From assembly GCA_947167445.1 (NCBI GenBank), contig CAMVID010000002.1:181201-245200 (forward strand): a stretch of 64,000 nucleotides of DNA. Direction: 5' to 3'. The translations under genes were made by a program, and so were the position numbers. The notes under the pieces were generated by a model. It did not search any database, was not told the origin of the DNA, and worked only from the letters and a program-made list of their open reading frames with translations. Numbering within the stretch: the first letter of the stretch is position 1; the number at the start of each line of letters is the position of its first letter. Positions 43,652 to 53,246 of this stretch are shown here, piece by piece. This DNA comes from G11 sp947167445. GTDB lineage: Bacteria > Bacillota > Clostridia > Lachnospirales > Lachnospiraceae.

Positions 43652-45214
43652 ATGAGAAACGTAAAACGCTTTTTATCACTGATTCTTACAGTTGCTATGA
43701 CTCTTGGTATGGTAGCTTGCGGTGCAGCAGATACTACATCTTCAAACTCTGATGTTTCATCTGCAGATTCCACAAAGGAAGCAGCTGCAGAATCATCCAC
43801 ACCCGGTTCATATGACCAGGTAACTTATGCATATTGCACATTCAACAACATTCCCACAGAAGAAGATCTCGACGTGGTTGAGGAAGCCATCAACGAGATT
43901 ACAAGGGAGAAAATCGGCGCAGAAATCACTCTGATGCCCATTCAGATTTTCGAGTATTCAAGCAAAATCAATCTTGCACTCCAGGGTGGAGAGAAGATTG
44001 ATATCTTCGAATCACTTGGCGACTTCGGATCATATGTTTCTTCAGACATGTGCTACGACATCACCGATCTTATCGATACCTATGCTCCCGGCGCTAAAGA
44101 GACAGTTGGAGACAGCTGGCTCGATGCTTGTAAGTCCAACGGAGTTTTATATGGTATTCCCACAATGAAACCCATCGCACTTACCCCCATGTTGATTTAC
44201 CGTCAGGATATTGCAGACGAACTTGGAATCGACATCAGCAAGGTTAACTCCATTGAGGACGTTACTGAGGTCCTTCGTGCAGTCAAGGCCGGCAAGCCCG
44301 ACATGATTCCCCTCGCTGCTGTTCAGACAGGTGAAATCGGCTTATCCACAAACTACGGTGAAGTTGACTTCCTTAATGATGACAGATATAAACCCATTGG
44401 TGTTCTTGTGGGAGATGATTTGACAGTTACCGATCTCTACGGTACAGATCACTTCAGAGATCTCTGCAAGCTGGTTAGGGGCTGGTACAACGACGGTCTT
44501 GTTATGCAGGACGCTGCAACCACCAACTCCGCAGCAGCAGAGACTATGAGTTCAGGTAACTACTTCGGCTACCTTGCAGCTTACTCATATCCCGAAGAGG
44601 ATACAGCAGCAAGCCTTGAGGCTCAGGTTGCAGGCTATGACCTTGGCGCAAAGATTATCGGCGATGCTTATCTTTCAACAAGTGACATTAACGCAATCAC
44701 ATTTATGGTAGCTTCAACAACCGACGTTCCCGAAGCTGCACTTAAGTTCCTTGACCTTACATACACAGATGAGGATATTATCAACCTCTTAATCTATGGT
44801 ATCGAGGGCAGAGATTATGTGAAGAATGCTGACGGTTCCGTTTCATATCCTGAAGGACAGGACGCTGCAACTGTACCCTACACAGCACAGCTTTCCTGCG
44901 GAACCCTCGGCAACTTCTTTAAGATGTATCAGATGGGCGTTGCCAACGAGGCATCACTTGAGTGGGAGCTTGAGCAGAATAAATCAGCAAAGACATCACC
45001 TGCCATGGGCTTCACCTTTGATTCAAGCAATGTGAAGACCCAGTACACAGCAGTGCTTAATGTGATTTCACAGTACCTTCCCGGTCTTATCTGCGGAAGC
45101 CTTGATCCCGATACCGAAATCGACAAGTTCATTCAGGCACTTAACGATGCGGGTTATCAGGATATCCTTAACGAGAAACAGACACAGCTTGATGCCTGGA
45201 AAGCGGGCAAGTAA
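43652..45214 (+). CDS. Extracellular oligosaccharide-binding lipoprotein, LplA-like
   Basis: A 520-residue solute-binding protein. AGAGGGAGG lies 8 or so bases before the ATG at 43652; the frame is open 14 codons further but that part lacks a ribosome site. The signal is MRNVKRFLSLILTVAMTLGM, and the lipobox is VAC, followed by a Ser/Thr/Asp-rich linker. The mature part has the size and pattern of large Lpl/YtcQ-type binding proteins (DQVTYAYCTFNNIPTEEDLD). It begins the first ABC operon, right after yesMN. Confidence 0.9.
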   Translation: MRNVKRFLSLILTVAMTLGMVACGAADTTSSNSDVSSADSTKEAAAESSTPGSYDQVTYAYCTFNNIPTEEDLDVVEEAINEITREKIGAEITLMPIQIFEYSSKINLALQGGEKIDIFESLGDFGSYVSSDMCYDITDLIDTYAPGAKETVGDSWLDACKSNGVLYGIPTMKPIALTPMLIYRQDIADELGIDISKVNSIEDVTEVLRAVKAGKPDMIPLAAVQTGEIGLSTNYGEVDFLNDDRYKPIGVLVGDDLTVTDLYGTDHFRDLCKLVRGWYNDGLVMQDAATTNSAAAETMSSGNYFGYLAAYSYPEEDTAASLEAQVAGYDLGAKIIGDAYLSTSDINAITFMVASTTDVPEAALKFLDLTYTDEDIINLLIYGIEGRDYVKNADGSVSYPEGQDAATVPYTAQLSCGTLGNFFKMYQMGVANEASLEWELEQNKSAKTSPAMGFTFDSSNVKTQYTAVLNVISQYLPGLICGSLDPDTEIDKFIQALNDAGYQDILNEKQTQLDAWKAGK

Positions 45215-45233
45215 TTAACGACGAGGGTAACGA

Positions 45234-46163
45234 ATGGAAAAAACATTGGTTAAATCAAGAAAAAAGAGATTCAGTAACCTCTCACTGGCTTTAATAGCCC
45301 TGCCCGGAGTGCTGTATCTTATCATAAACAACTACATACCGATGTTTGGGGTTTTCCTTGCTTTCAAGAAGTACAGCTTAAAGAAGGGTATCTTTGGAAG
45401 CGACTGGGCAGGTTTTGACAACTTCAAATTCCTGTTTAAGACCAAGGATGCTCTCATCATGACAAGAAACACAGTGCTTTACAACGTGGCCTTTATCATA
45501 ATAGGCACCATCGTTGCAATAGCAGTTGCGGTTATGATGTGTGAGCTGGGAGACAAGAAGAGAGTTAAAGGTTTTCAGGCCCTTTTACTGTTACCCAACT
45601 TACTTTCCTGGGTAGTTATAGGTTTCATAGTTTATGCATTCCTAAATGCCGACTCAGGTTACTTAAACAATACCGTACTTAGGACACTGGGGATTAACCC
45701 GGTGTCCTGGTACGCAACTACAGGACCATGGCCTGCAATCCTTATTATTGTTTTCCTTTGGAAAAACATGGGTTATCAGTCCATCGTCTACATGGCGTCA
45801 ATTTCAGGAATTGACAAGTCAATATATGAGGCAGCGGCAATAGATGGAGCAAGTAAGATGAAGCAGATTTTCAAAATCACACTTCCTCTTCTTAAGCCTA
45901 CGGTTATCACCCTTGTGCTTATGTCCATCGGCCGAATCTTCTATTCGGATTTCGGTTTGTTCTATCAGGTGCCTCAGAACTCCGGAGCGCTCTTTAGCGT
46001 GACTCAGACAATTGATACCTACGTTTACCGAGGTTTGATGGAGTTAAACGATGTTGGAATGTCGGCGGCAGCAGGCTTGTACCAGTCCTTTGTGGGATTT
46101 GTGCTTGTGTTAATCGCCAACTTCACTGTCCGTAAGATTGATCCGGACAATGCGTTGTTCTAA
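45234..46163 (+). CDS. Sugar ABC transporter permease, LplB type
   Basis: A 309-residue membrane subunit with six predicted helices. YIPMFGVFLAFKKYSLKKGIFG is characteristic of LplB permeases for complex oligosaccharides, and the EAA loop reads YEAAAIDGASKMKQIFKITLP. It follows the binding protein by 19 bases. Confidence 0.93.
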   Translation: MEKTLVKSRKKRFSNLSLALIALPGVLYLIINNYIPMFGVFLAFKKYSLKKGIFGSDWAGFDNFKFLFKTKDALIMTRNTVLYNVAFIIIGTIVAIAVAVMMCELGDKKRVKGFQALLLLPNLLSWVVIGFIVYAFLNADSGYLNNTVLRTLGINPVSWYATTGPWPAILIIVFLWKNMGYQSIVYMASISGIDKSIYEAAAIDGASKMKQIFKITLPLLKPTVITLVLMSIGRIFYSDFGLFYQVPQNSGALFSVTQTIDTYVYRGLMELNDVGMSAAAGLYQSFVGFVLVLIANFTVRKIDPDNALF

Positions 46164-46175
46164 GGAGGTGTGGAG

Positions 46176-47060
46176 ATGACAGAGAGTAAAGCTTTTAACA
46201 GGGTTTCCACAGTAATCCTTACAATCCTTGTGGTTCTTGCAATGCTTCCCATCGTGCTTATTGTGGTGGCATCCTTTACCGCAGAGACAACACTTATAAG
46301 AGACGGCTACAGATTCATGCCAAAGGAATTAAGCCTTGACGCATATTACTATATGCTTAAGCAGGGCAAAATCATCCTTCGCTCCTATGGCGTCTCATTC
46401 CTTGTAACCTTCGGGGGCACGGCGATAAGCGTTCTTCTTACTACGATGCTTGCTTACCCCATGGCAAGGAAATCATTTAAATACAGAAATTTACTGGCAT
46501 TCTTTGTATTTTTTACAATGCTGTTTAACGGAGGAATCGTTCCTTCATACATCATGTGGACAAGATTCTTCCATATAAAGGATACCATCTGGGCACTTAT
46601 GATCCCCAACTACCTGGTATCCGCATTTAACGTAATACTTGTTAAGAACTATTTCCAGAACAGCATTCCCGACTCACTTATTGAAGCTGCCCAGTTAGAC
46701 GGAGCAAGCGAGTTTCAGATATTTGTGAAAGTCATGCTTCCTCTGGCTGTCCCTACGGTGGCAACAATAAGTCTGTTTACGGGAATCGCTTACTGGAATG
46801 ACTGGACCAACGGTCTCTACTATGTAAACAACGAGAAGTTCTACAGTATCCAGCAACTTCTCATGAAGATAATGAGTAATATCCAGGCTCTTCGCTCAAA
46901 CTCCAATGCATCCTTGCTTGGAACCGGTGCGGTGGATCTGCCCAGTACCTCGGTTCGAATGGCCATGGCAGTTATAGGAATCCTTCCCATTGTCATTATT
47001 TATCCCTTCGTTCAGAAGTACCTGGTAAAGGGTGTAATCGTTGGTGCGGTAAAGGGATAA
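46176..47060 (+). CDS. Sugar ABC transporter permease, LplC/YtcP type
   Basis: A 294-residue membrane subunit, partner of the LplB-type protein. The frame opens two codons earlier at a GTG, but that GTG is part of the ribosome site (AAGGAGGTG, 46162-46170), so the ATG at 46176 is taken. The EAA loop is IEAAQLDGASEFQIFVKVML; the end is VKGVIVGAVKG. It is last in the first ABC operon. No clear terminator follows. Confidence 0.93.
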   Translation: MTESKAFNRVSTVILTILVVLAMLPIVLIVVASFTAETTLIRDGYRFMPKELSLDAYYYMLKQGKIILRSYGVSFLVTFGGTAISVLLTTMLAYPMARKSFKYRNLLAFFVFFTMLFNGGIVPSYIMWTRFFHIKDTIWALMIPNYLVSAFNVILVKNYFQNSIPDSLIEAAQLDGASEFQIFVKVMLPLAVPTVATISLFTGIAYWNDWTNGLYYVNNEKFYSIQQLLMKIMSNIQALRSNSNASLLGTGAVDLPSTSVRMAMAVIGILPIVIIYPFVQKYLVKGVIVGAVKG

Positions 47061-47125
47061 TTAAAAAGATATTTTTTGACAATCCATTGGTTGAATAAAG
47101 GAAAGAGCTCGAAGGTCTTTCTTAA

Positions 47126-47131
47126 TATAAT
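47126..47131 (+). promoter_or_regulatory. Probable -10 of second sugar ABC operon
   Basis: TATAAT lies 45 bases before the binding-protein start. A TTGACA is present at 47076-47081 but is too far away to pair with it, and no other -35 is convincing. Confidence 0.4.
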
Positions 47132-47175
47132 CGAATTATCCTGATAGTGGGGTATTTCAAAAGGAGGACTTTTAA

Positions 47176-48549
47176 ATGAAAAAGAAATTACTATCAACAA
47201 TTTTGGCAGCAGCCATGACCATGACAGCACTTATGGGCTGTGGCAACACCAATGCTCCCACTGCTTCAAATGACAGCGCAGAGAGCACAGAAACTTCTTC
47301 AGAAACAGCTGAAGCAACAGAAACAGCAGAACCTGTAGAAGATGTAGAGATTTCCTTCTACACAACAGAGACAGGTAAAGATCAGATGTTCCAGGATATC
47401 ATTGCTGACTTTGAAAGCAAGAACCCCGGAATCCATGTTGAGTATATTGCTGCAGGTGACGATCAGTTACAGCAGTGGATGGCTCTTTACTCCAGTAACG
47501 AGGGACCTACAGTATCACTTATGGACCCCATCAACATCTGGGAGAACCAGGAGAGAATGCTTGAGTACACAGGCATGTCTTTTGTAGACAACATTGAGCC
47601 TTCAGCACTTTCAACAATGACTTTTGACGGAAAGGTATACGCAGTACCTCAGACAGCAGCAGGCGTTGGCCTTCTTTACAACAAGGCTGTATGTGACAAA
47701 GCTGTAGGCGGAGACTTCGATCCTTCCACAATCAAGACTCGTTCAGACCTTGAGGACCTCTTCAAGAAGATCGAGGCAACAGGCGTTGACGCTACATGCT
47801 TTACCGGTGTTAACTGGTCACTTGGCTCCCACTATCTTTGCCAGGCATACGGTGCAGCAATCGGCAACACAGATGAGAGAGTTGCATATGTAAACAGCAT
47901 CATCGCAGGCGAGACCAAAGAAATTGACAACGACGTATTCAACGGATACATGGATACTTTCGATATGATGGCTAAGTACAACCACAATGCAGCAGATCCC
48001 CTTGTAGGTGACGTAAACATCGATGCAGCAGCTCTTGCAGCAGGTGAGTGCGGCACATGGTTCATGGGCGACTGGGCTTGGACATTCCTTGCACCTATCG
48101 TAGAAGAGGGTCAGGAATTCGGACTTCTTCCCATTCCTCACTCTGATGATGCAAATGATCCCTTAAACCAGAGCATCGCAACATCCTTTGCTAAAGGTTA
48201 CTGCGTAGACAAGTCTCAGAATACAGAGGCACAGCAGGCAGCAGGACTTAAGTTTGTAGAGTACATCACATCCGATTCTTACGCAGAAGAGACAATGGCT
48301 AAGGTTTGCGGACAGGCTCTTCCTTACAAGAATGCACAGGTAACCATCGAAAGCCCTCTTGGCCTTTCAACAGCAAGCTATATTGCAGCAGGCAAAACCT
48401 ATGACTTCTACGGAACACCCAACCTTTGTCCTTCCGATATCTGGTATGAGTGTGGCGCATATATGTGCGAGTACCTTGCAGGTCAGACAACCAGAGAAGA
48501 ACTTGCAGCAAAGATTGACGAATACTGGTCACATCAGGAAGCAAGATAA
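47176..48549 (+). CDS. Extracellular sugar-binding lipoprotein
   Basis: A 457-residue family 1 binding protein. The signal is MKKKLLSTILAAAMTMTA and the lipobox LMGC, followed by a Thr/Glu/Ala-rich linker of about 40 residues (SSETAEATETAEPVEDVE). The mature part is typical (EISFYTTETGKDQMFQDIIA). Codon use is strongly biased, as for an abundant protein. A terminator follows before the permease genes, so this subunit is probably made in excess of the permeases. Confidence 0.93.
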   Translation: MKKKLLSTILAAAMTMTALMGCGNTNAPTASNDSAESTETSSETAEATETAEPVEDVEISFYTTETGKDQMFQDIIADFESKNPGIHVEYIAAGDDQLQQWMALYSSNEGPTVSLMDPINIWENQERMLEYTGMSFVDNIEPSALSTMTFDGKVYAVPQTAAGVGLLYNKAVCDKAVGGDFDPSTIKTRSDLEDLFKKIEATGVDATCFTGVNWSLGSHYLCQAYGAAIGNTDERVAYVNSIIAGETKEIDNDVFNGYMDTFDMMAKYNHNAADPLVGDVNIDAAALAAGECGTWFMGDWAWTFLAPIVEEGQEFGLLPIPHSDDANDPLNQSIATSFAKGYCVDKSQNTEAQQAAGLKFVEYITSDSYAEETMAKVCGQALPYKNAQVTIESPLGLSTASYIAAGKTYDFYGTPNLCPSDIWYECGAYMCEYLAGQTTREELAAKIDEYWSHQEAR

Positions 48550-48577
48550 AATCAGGAAGAAATAAAACAAATTGAAT

Positions 48578-48605
48578 GCGGGAAGTTTCGGCTTCCCGCT
48601 TTTTT
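48578..48605 (+). terminator. Intrinsic terminator between binding protein and permease genes
   Basis: Arms GCGGGAAG and CTTCCCGC, loop TTTCGG, then six T. The permease start codon is 10 bases away. The probable role is partial termination giving more binding protein than permease. Confidence 0.9.
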
Positions 48606-48615
48606 AAAGGAAATT

Positions 48616-49506
48616 ATGATGGCAAAAGATTTTGGGAAGAAAATTAAAAACATCGGAATCTTCGCAGGATTCGGATTGCCTGCAACAGTGATTTGGGCAA
48701 GCGTGGTTTTGATTCCCTTCATTTACGGTATATGGATTACTTTTACCGACTGGAATGGATTGGCCATAGACATTAACTATGTGGGTGTCAAGAATTACCT
48801 GGAGGTATTCACAGACTCCACATTTGTTACCGCCTTCTTTAAGACGGTTATATATGCTTTTTTCACTGTTTTGGCAAGTAACCTCGTTGGATTCCTTTTG
48901 GCTCTTGCTGTTACAAGCGGAATTAAGGGACAGAGCTTTTTCAGAACCGGATTCTTCACCCCCAACATCATCGGTGGAATTATCCTTGGTTACATCTGGA
49001 ACTTCATTTTCTCTTACGCTCTTACAACCTTCGGAAAGAGCATAGGAGTGGAGTGGATGTCTACCTCATGGCTCACACATCCCACAAGAGCCCTTATAGC
49101 TTTGATTATTGTAAGCTCATGGCAGATGAGCGGATACTTAATGGTTATATATATTGCAGGCCTCACAAACGTGCCTAAAGAGCTTCTTGAGGCAGCTTAC
49201 GTTGACGGTGCCAGCGGATTTCAGGTTGTAAGAAGAGTTAAACTTCCTCTTATCAAGAACTCCACAGCAATATGTATCTTCCTTTCAATATCAAGAACCT
49301 TTATGTCCTTTGATATGAACTTATCCCTTACAGCCGGAGGACCTTATAAGTCTACAGAGCTTATTGCATATAAGATATATCAGACAGCCTTCACAAGCAT
49401 GGAGTTTGGCAAGGGTCAGGCTCAGGCAATTGTACTCTTCGTAATTGTGGCTGTAATATCCTTGCTTCAGGTATATTTCACAAGAAAGGGGGTTGATGAG
49501 CAGTGA
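48616..49506 (+). CDS. Sugar ABC transporter permease, MalF type
   Basis: A 296-residue membrane subunit with about six helices. The EAA loop is LEAAYVDGASGFQVVRRVKL. AAAGGA just after the terminator's T-run is the ribosome site; two ATG codons in tandem could both serve (48616 and 48619). Its end overlaps the next permease by 4 bases. Confidence 0.92.
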   Translation: MMAKDFGKKIKNIGIFAGFGLPATVIWASVVLIPFIYGIWITFTDWNGLAIDINYVGVKNYLEVFTDSTFVTAFFKTVIYAFFTVLASNLVGFLLALAVTSGIKGQSFFRTGFFTPNIIGGIILGYIWNFIFSYALTTFGKSIGVEWMSTSWLTHPTRALIALIIVSSWQMSGYLMVIYIAGLTNVPKELLEAAYVDGASGFQVVRRVKLPLIKNSTAICIFLSISRTFMSFDMNLSLTAGGPYKSTELIAYKIYQTAFTSMEFGKGQAQAIVLFVIVAVISLLQVYFTRKGVDEQ

Positions 49507-50327
49507 GTAAGACCAAAAAGAAAATCCTCTTTGTGATTACACTTATTGTACTTATCATATTCATGGTTCCTTTCTTCATTCTTGTGAACAATACCTTTAA
49601 GCCTACAGGTGAGTTTATTAAGACGCCTTTTGCGCTTCCCAAGAACTTCACCCTTGAAAACTACACCGTGGCAATCGACAGAATGAACTTCTGGAAGGCC
49701 TTATACAACACAGCCTTCATTACGATTCTTACAGTGGTTTTCAACATGCTGGTGGGCAGCATGACAGGATACTTTTTCGCAAGAAAGAAATGGAAAGTAA
49801 ACAAGATTGTTTTCGGATCCTTCCTTGCTTCCATGGTGGCACCTTTCCAGGTTTACATGATTCCATTGGTAAGAATCTATGCCGGAAAATTTGGATTGTC
49901 CAACAATCTTTTGATGGTTGTATATATTGCGGTTGGATTAAACCTGCCTTTTGCAGTTTTCCTTTACAAGGGATTTACGGAAGGAATTCCGGAAGAGCTT
50001 GACGAAGCCGCAAGAATAGATGGATGTGGTTTTACCAGAACGTTCTTCAGAATAATAATGCCGTTATTAAAGCCCATAATCATTACGGTTACAGTTTTTG
50101 TGGCAATGGGTGTTTGGAACGACTATCTGATGTCAAGTCTGTTCCTTACAAAGACACATACAAAGACCCTGGCAATTGCAATTAAGACCTTTCTTACCAA
50201 CCATTCCGCAGAGTATTCCCCCATGATGGCGGGACTTTTGCTTGGAATTCTTCCCATGCTGGCTTTCTATCTGATCGGACAGAAGTACATCATAGAGGGT
50301 GTAGTTGCAGGAAGTGTCAAGGGTTAA
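49503..50327 (+). CDS. Sugar ABC transporter permease, MalG type
   Basis: A 274-residue membrane subunit starting at a GTG that overlaps the stop of the partner permease (GTGA). The EAA loop is LDEAARIDGCGFTRTFFRII, with Cys where Ala is usual. It ends EGVVAGSVKG. The stop (in TTAA) is shared with the stop of the converging AraC gene, and no terminator separates them. Confidence 0.92.
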   Translation: MSKTKKKILFVITLIVLIIFMVPFFILVNNTFKPTGEFIKTPFALPKNFTLENYTVAIDRMNFWKALYNTAFITILTVVFNMLVGSMTGYFFARKKWKVNKIVFGSFLASMVAPFQVYMIPLVRIYAGKFGLSNNLLMVVYIAVGLNLPFAVFLYKGFTEGIPEELDEAARIDGCGFTRTFFRIIMPLLKPIIITVTVFVAMGVWNDYLMSSLFLTKTHTKTLAIAIKTFLTNHSAEYSPMMAGLLLGILPMLAFYLIGQKYIIEGVVAGSVKG

Positions 50328-51148
50328 CCCTGTTTGGAATTAAGAAAAGTACCGGGAGTGCAGCCATAAAGCTTTTTGAAGGTGTTGATAAAGGACTTCA
50401 CATTGGGGAATCCGTTATCGAAGGCACAATCCGTCAGATTGGTCTTTCCGGATGAAAGCTGTTCGGCAGCATGACTGGCGCGAACGAAATTAAGATATGA
50501 ATGAAAAGTTACTCCCAGGGATTCTTTAAAGAGCCTTGAGAAGTAAGTGGGAGAGTATTTAAAATAACCTGACACGCTCTCCACGGACAGATCCTCGCGA
50601 TAATGGGCTTCGATATAATCTGTAAGCTGCATGGTTATATCCGAGGAGTTCATTCCGACATGGGAGGTGTCGTCAGGGCTTATACAGTATTTGGTAATTA
50701 TTCCTAAGAGGGCATAGGTTTTGCTCATAAGAAGAAAAGGATATTCCTTATCCTCTTCATCGAGGTTATAAACATCCAAAGCAATATGCCTTATTTCATC
50801 CGTCACATGTTTGATGCCGGGATTTCTGAAGAACAGATTCTTCCCGACCCATTTCTCCACGAAGGGGTTTGAGATAATGAAGCTGATGCCGGTGAAGTGG
50901 TCCTCTAAGGAAACGTAACTGCAGGAGTGAAGCTCACAGCTGTTTATGAGAATCCAGTCCGATTCTTTCATATCGAAGTGGCTGCTTCCTGAGTTGAAGC
51001 GAATGTTACCGGTTAAGTTAACGGTAACCTCAATGCTTCTGTGCCAGTGAAGGGGAGAATAAATAAGATTTCCCTCCAGATTGTGGCGATAAATCTGCAC
51101 AGGAAGTAAACTGAATATATCATTGTTGGATTCATAGAAATCTGTCAT
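50324..51148 (-). CDS. AraC-family transcriptional regulator with cupin sensor domain
   Basis: A 274-residue regulator. Residues about 10-90 are a cupin-like ligand domain (PLHWHRSIEVTVNLTGNIRF). The C-terminal about 100 residues are the AraC DNA-binding domain (LSVESVSGYFKYSPTYFSRLF and NLTDCAFDNGFPNVKSFINT). It is divergent from the catabolic operon with a 47-base gap and convergent with the ABC operon, so it probably controls one or both in response to the imported sugar. Confidence 0.92.
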   Translation of the reverse strand: MTDFYESNNDIFSLLPVQIYRHNLEGNLIYSPLHWHRSIEVTVNLTGNIRFNSGSSHFDMKESDWILINSCELHSCSYVSLEDHFTGISFIISNPFVEKWVGKNLFFRNPGIKHVTDEIRHIALDVYNLDEEDKEYPFLLMSKTYALLGIITKYCISPDDTSHVGMNSSDITMQLTDYIEAHYREDLSVESVSGYFKYSPTYFSRLFKESLGVTFHSYLNFVRASHAAEQLSSGKTNLTDCAFDNGFPNVKSFINTFKKLYGCTPGTFLNSKQG

Positions 51149-51195
51149 GATAACCTCCGAAAGTTACACATAAATGATAGCATAAAGAAAAGGGA

Positions 51196-52020
51196 ATGGC
51201 TATGACTGTTAAAGAGATAATTGAAGGCGTAATCGAAAAGAGCGGAAGCAGGCGTTTCCCCTATAATGAGACCTGCGATCACCTTATGATCGGGGATGAA
51301 AACATGGAAGTGACCGGCGTGGTCACCACCTTCATGGCCACTGTGGATGTGATTAAAGAGGCCATTAAGCTTGGGGCCAATTTCATTATTACCCATGAGC
51401 CCACCTGGTTTACGGGTAAGGATGACGAGGACTGGCTTTCTGACGACCCGGTTTATCATGCCAAAAAGAAAATTTTAGAGGATAACAGCATAGCCATCTG
51501 GAGATTCCACGATCACATGCATGCAGGAACCGAGGACTGGATTTATCACGGCTTTGACGAGGAGTTTGGCTGGAGATACTACAGGGAAAGAGATAAGAGA
51601 GGCTTCGGCGGGACTTATGTGCTTCCGGAGACAAGTCTCGGAGAACTTGTGGATTTTTTCAAGGATAAATTAAATCTCAGGGCATTGAGAGTAATCGGTG
51701 ATCCAAAGATGCCCGTAAGAAGAGTGGGAGTTTTGGTAGGCGGCGGAAGCCTCGGCTTAGGGGTTGAGAACATGCCTATGATATACATGAAAGAGCGAGA
51801 TATTGACGTGGTGGTATGCGGAGATATTACTGAGTGGACTCTTTCAGCTTATGTAAGAGATGCTTCCCAAATGGGAATGAATAAAGCTATGATAGTTCTG
51901 GGACACGAGAGAAGCGAGGAGTGCGGAATGAAGCATCTTCCAGGGTGGCTTAAGAGCATTACGGGAGATATTCCCGTTACCTTCGTGGATGCGGGTGATC
52001 CTTTCACTTACATGATTTAG
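51196..52020 (+). CDS. Nif3-like dinuclear metal-centre protein (DUF34)
   Basis: A 274-residue protein of the Nif3/YbgI group. Metal-binding candidates: IITHEPTWF (the family's THHP-like motif), RFHDHMHAG, and ILGHERSEECGMKHLPGWL near the end. These proteins bind two metal ions; their reaction is not established. It is the first gene of the catabolic operon, starting 47 bases from the divergent AraC gene, after AAAAGGGA. The link to sugar breakdown is by position only. Confidence 0.78.
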   Translation: MAMTVKEIIEGVIEKSGSRRFPYNETCDHLMIGDENMEVTGVVTTFMATVDVIKEAIKLGANFIITHEPTWFTGKDDEDWLSDDPVYHAKKKILEDNSIAIWRFHDHMHAGTEDWIYHGFDEEFGWRYYRERDKRGFGGTYVLPETSLGELVDFFKDKLNLRALRVIGDPKMPVRRVGVLVGGGSLGLGVENMPMIYMKERDIDVVVCGDITEWTLSAYVRDASQMGMNKAMIVLGHERSEECGMKHLPGWLKSITGDIPVTFVDAGDPFTYMI

Positions 52021-52029
52021 GGGGCATAT

Positions 52030-52431
52030 ATGAAAGAGATTCTTACAATCAACGTTAACCTTACAGATATTTATGAGGTAAAAGGGAAAACTGCCGAAGC
52101 GGTAATGATTAATTTCGGCGGTGATGCGAAGTCGGAGTTTTTCGAAGGGATAATACTGCCCGGTGGTGTTGACACCCAGAAGGAATTCTATCCCGAAAGA
52201 AGAACTCTTTCCGCAAGATATATTCTTGAGGGAAAAGATATGGAAGGGGAAAAGTGCCGAATCTTTATTGAGAACAACGGCACGGCTGACGAGAATAAGT
52301 TCGTCCATGAGACAACACCGAGAATCATTACGGATTCAAAGGCTCTTTCCTGGATGGAGACAGCCACGTTAAAGGGTACGCTGGAACCCAAAGAGGGCGG
52401 CGTTATCATACATATCTTTAAAGAGGATTGA
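52030..52431 (+). CDS. DUF3237-like protein
   Basis: A 133-residue protein resembling the DUF3237/UPF0311 group: a small beta-barrel with a GGDAKSEFFEGIILPGGVDT segment, then RTLSARYILEG and a C-terminal VETAT-like stretch. Function unknown in the family. It lies 9 bases after the Nif3-like gene and 15 before an esterase gene. The family call is moderate. Confidence 0.68.
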   Translation: MKEILTINVNLTDIYEVKGKTAEAVMINFGGDAKSEFFEGIILPGGVDTQKEFYPERRTLSARYILEGKDMEGEKCRIFIENNGTADENKFVHETTPRIITDSKALSWMETATLKGTLEPKEGGVIIHIFKED

Positions 52432-52446
52432 GAGGAGATATTTAAT

Positions 52447-53244
52447 ATGTCATATTTACAGATCAGTTATTTTTCACCTTCTATCTGGAGACAGACCACA
52501 TTTCATATGTGTCTTCCCAATGATGTTCCCCCTGAAATGAAAGAGGGCAACAAGAATTACGACAGACCCATGAAGACCCTTATGCTTCTTCACGGTTATT
52601 CAGGAAACACCAGAGACTGGACACTTGGAAGTCTTATCAGTGACCTGGCTCTTAAATATAATATGGCTGTTATCATGCCTTCGGGCGACAACAGCTTCTA
52701 TCTTAACGCCAAGGGTTGTTGCTTTAAGTACGCAGATTTTGTAGGCTTTGAGCTCCTTGACTACTGCAGAAAAACCTTCGGACTCTCAAAGGAAGCAAAG
52801 GATACATTCATAGGAGGCCTTTCAATGGGGGGCTTTGGTGCAATCCACGCAGGACTTGAGCACCCCGAGAACTATGGCAAAATCTTCGGTCTCTCATCAG
52901 CACTTATCGTTAACAATCTTAAGGATATTAAGCCCGGAGTAAACGACGGAATCGCAGATTATGACTATTACTGCCACGTATTCGGTGACCTTGATAAGGT
53001 TAAAGAAACAGTTAACGATCCCGAGTTTATCGTTAAGGAAAGACTTAAAAAGGGCGAGACCATTCAGCCTGTATTTATGGCCTGCGGTTCAGAGGATTTC
53101 CTTATTGAGAATAACAGACAGTTCAGAGATTTCCTTAATGAGCAGGGGGTAAATCTTACATATAAAGAAAGCGAAGGAATCCACGACTGGATTTTCTGGA
53201 ATAAATACTTGGAGCCTGCCATTGAATGGGCTTTGGAGGATTAG
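52447..53244 (+). CDS. Alpha/beta-hydrolase esterase (Esterase D/PF00756-like)
   Basis: A 265-residue cytoplasmic esterase. Features: LLHGYSGNTRDWTLG (oxyanion region), the nucleophile elbow GGLSMGGFGAIHAG, an Asp in GSEDFLIENN and His in EGIHDWIFW. It resembles tributyrin or feruloyl-type esterases (EstA-like). No signal peptide, so it acts on an imported ester, perhaps removing an acyl group from the sugar. GAGGAG lies before the ATG. Confidence 0.88.
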   Translation: MSYLQISYFSPSIWRQTTFHMCLPNDVPPEMKEGNKNYDRPMKTLMLLHGYSGNTRDWTLGSLISDLALKYNMAVIMPSGDNSFYLNAKGCCFKYADFVGFELLDYCRKTFGLSKEAKDTFIGGLSMGGFGAIHAGLEHPENYGKIFGLSSALIVNNLKDIKPGVNDGIADYDYYCHVFGDLDKVKETVNDPEFIVKERLKKGETIQPVFMACGSEDFLIENNRQFRDFLNEQGVNLTYKESEGIHDWIFWNKYLEPAIEWALED

Positions 53245-53246
53245 GA

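Noticed and set aside
47076..47104. TTGACA-based promoter for the second sugar-binding protein
   Set aside because: TTGACA at 47076 has no -10 at 16-18 bases, and the TATAAT at 47126 is too far from it.
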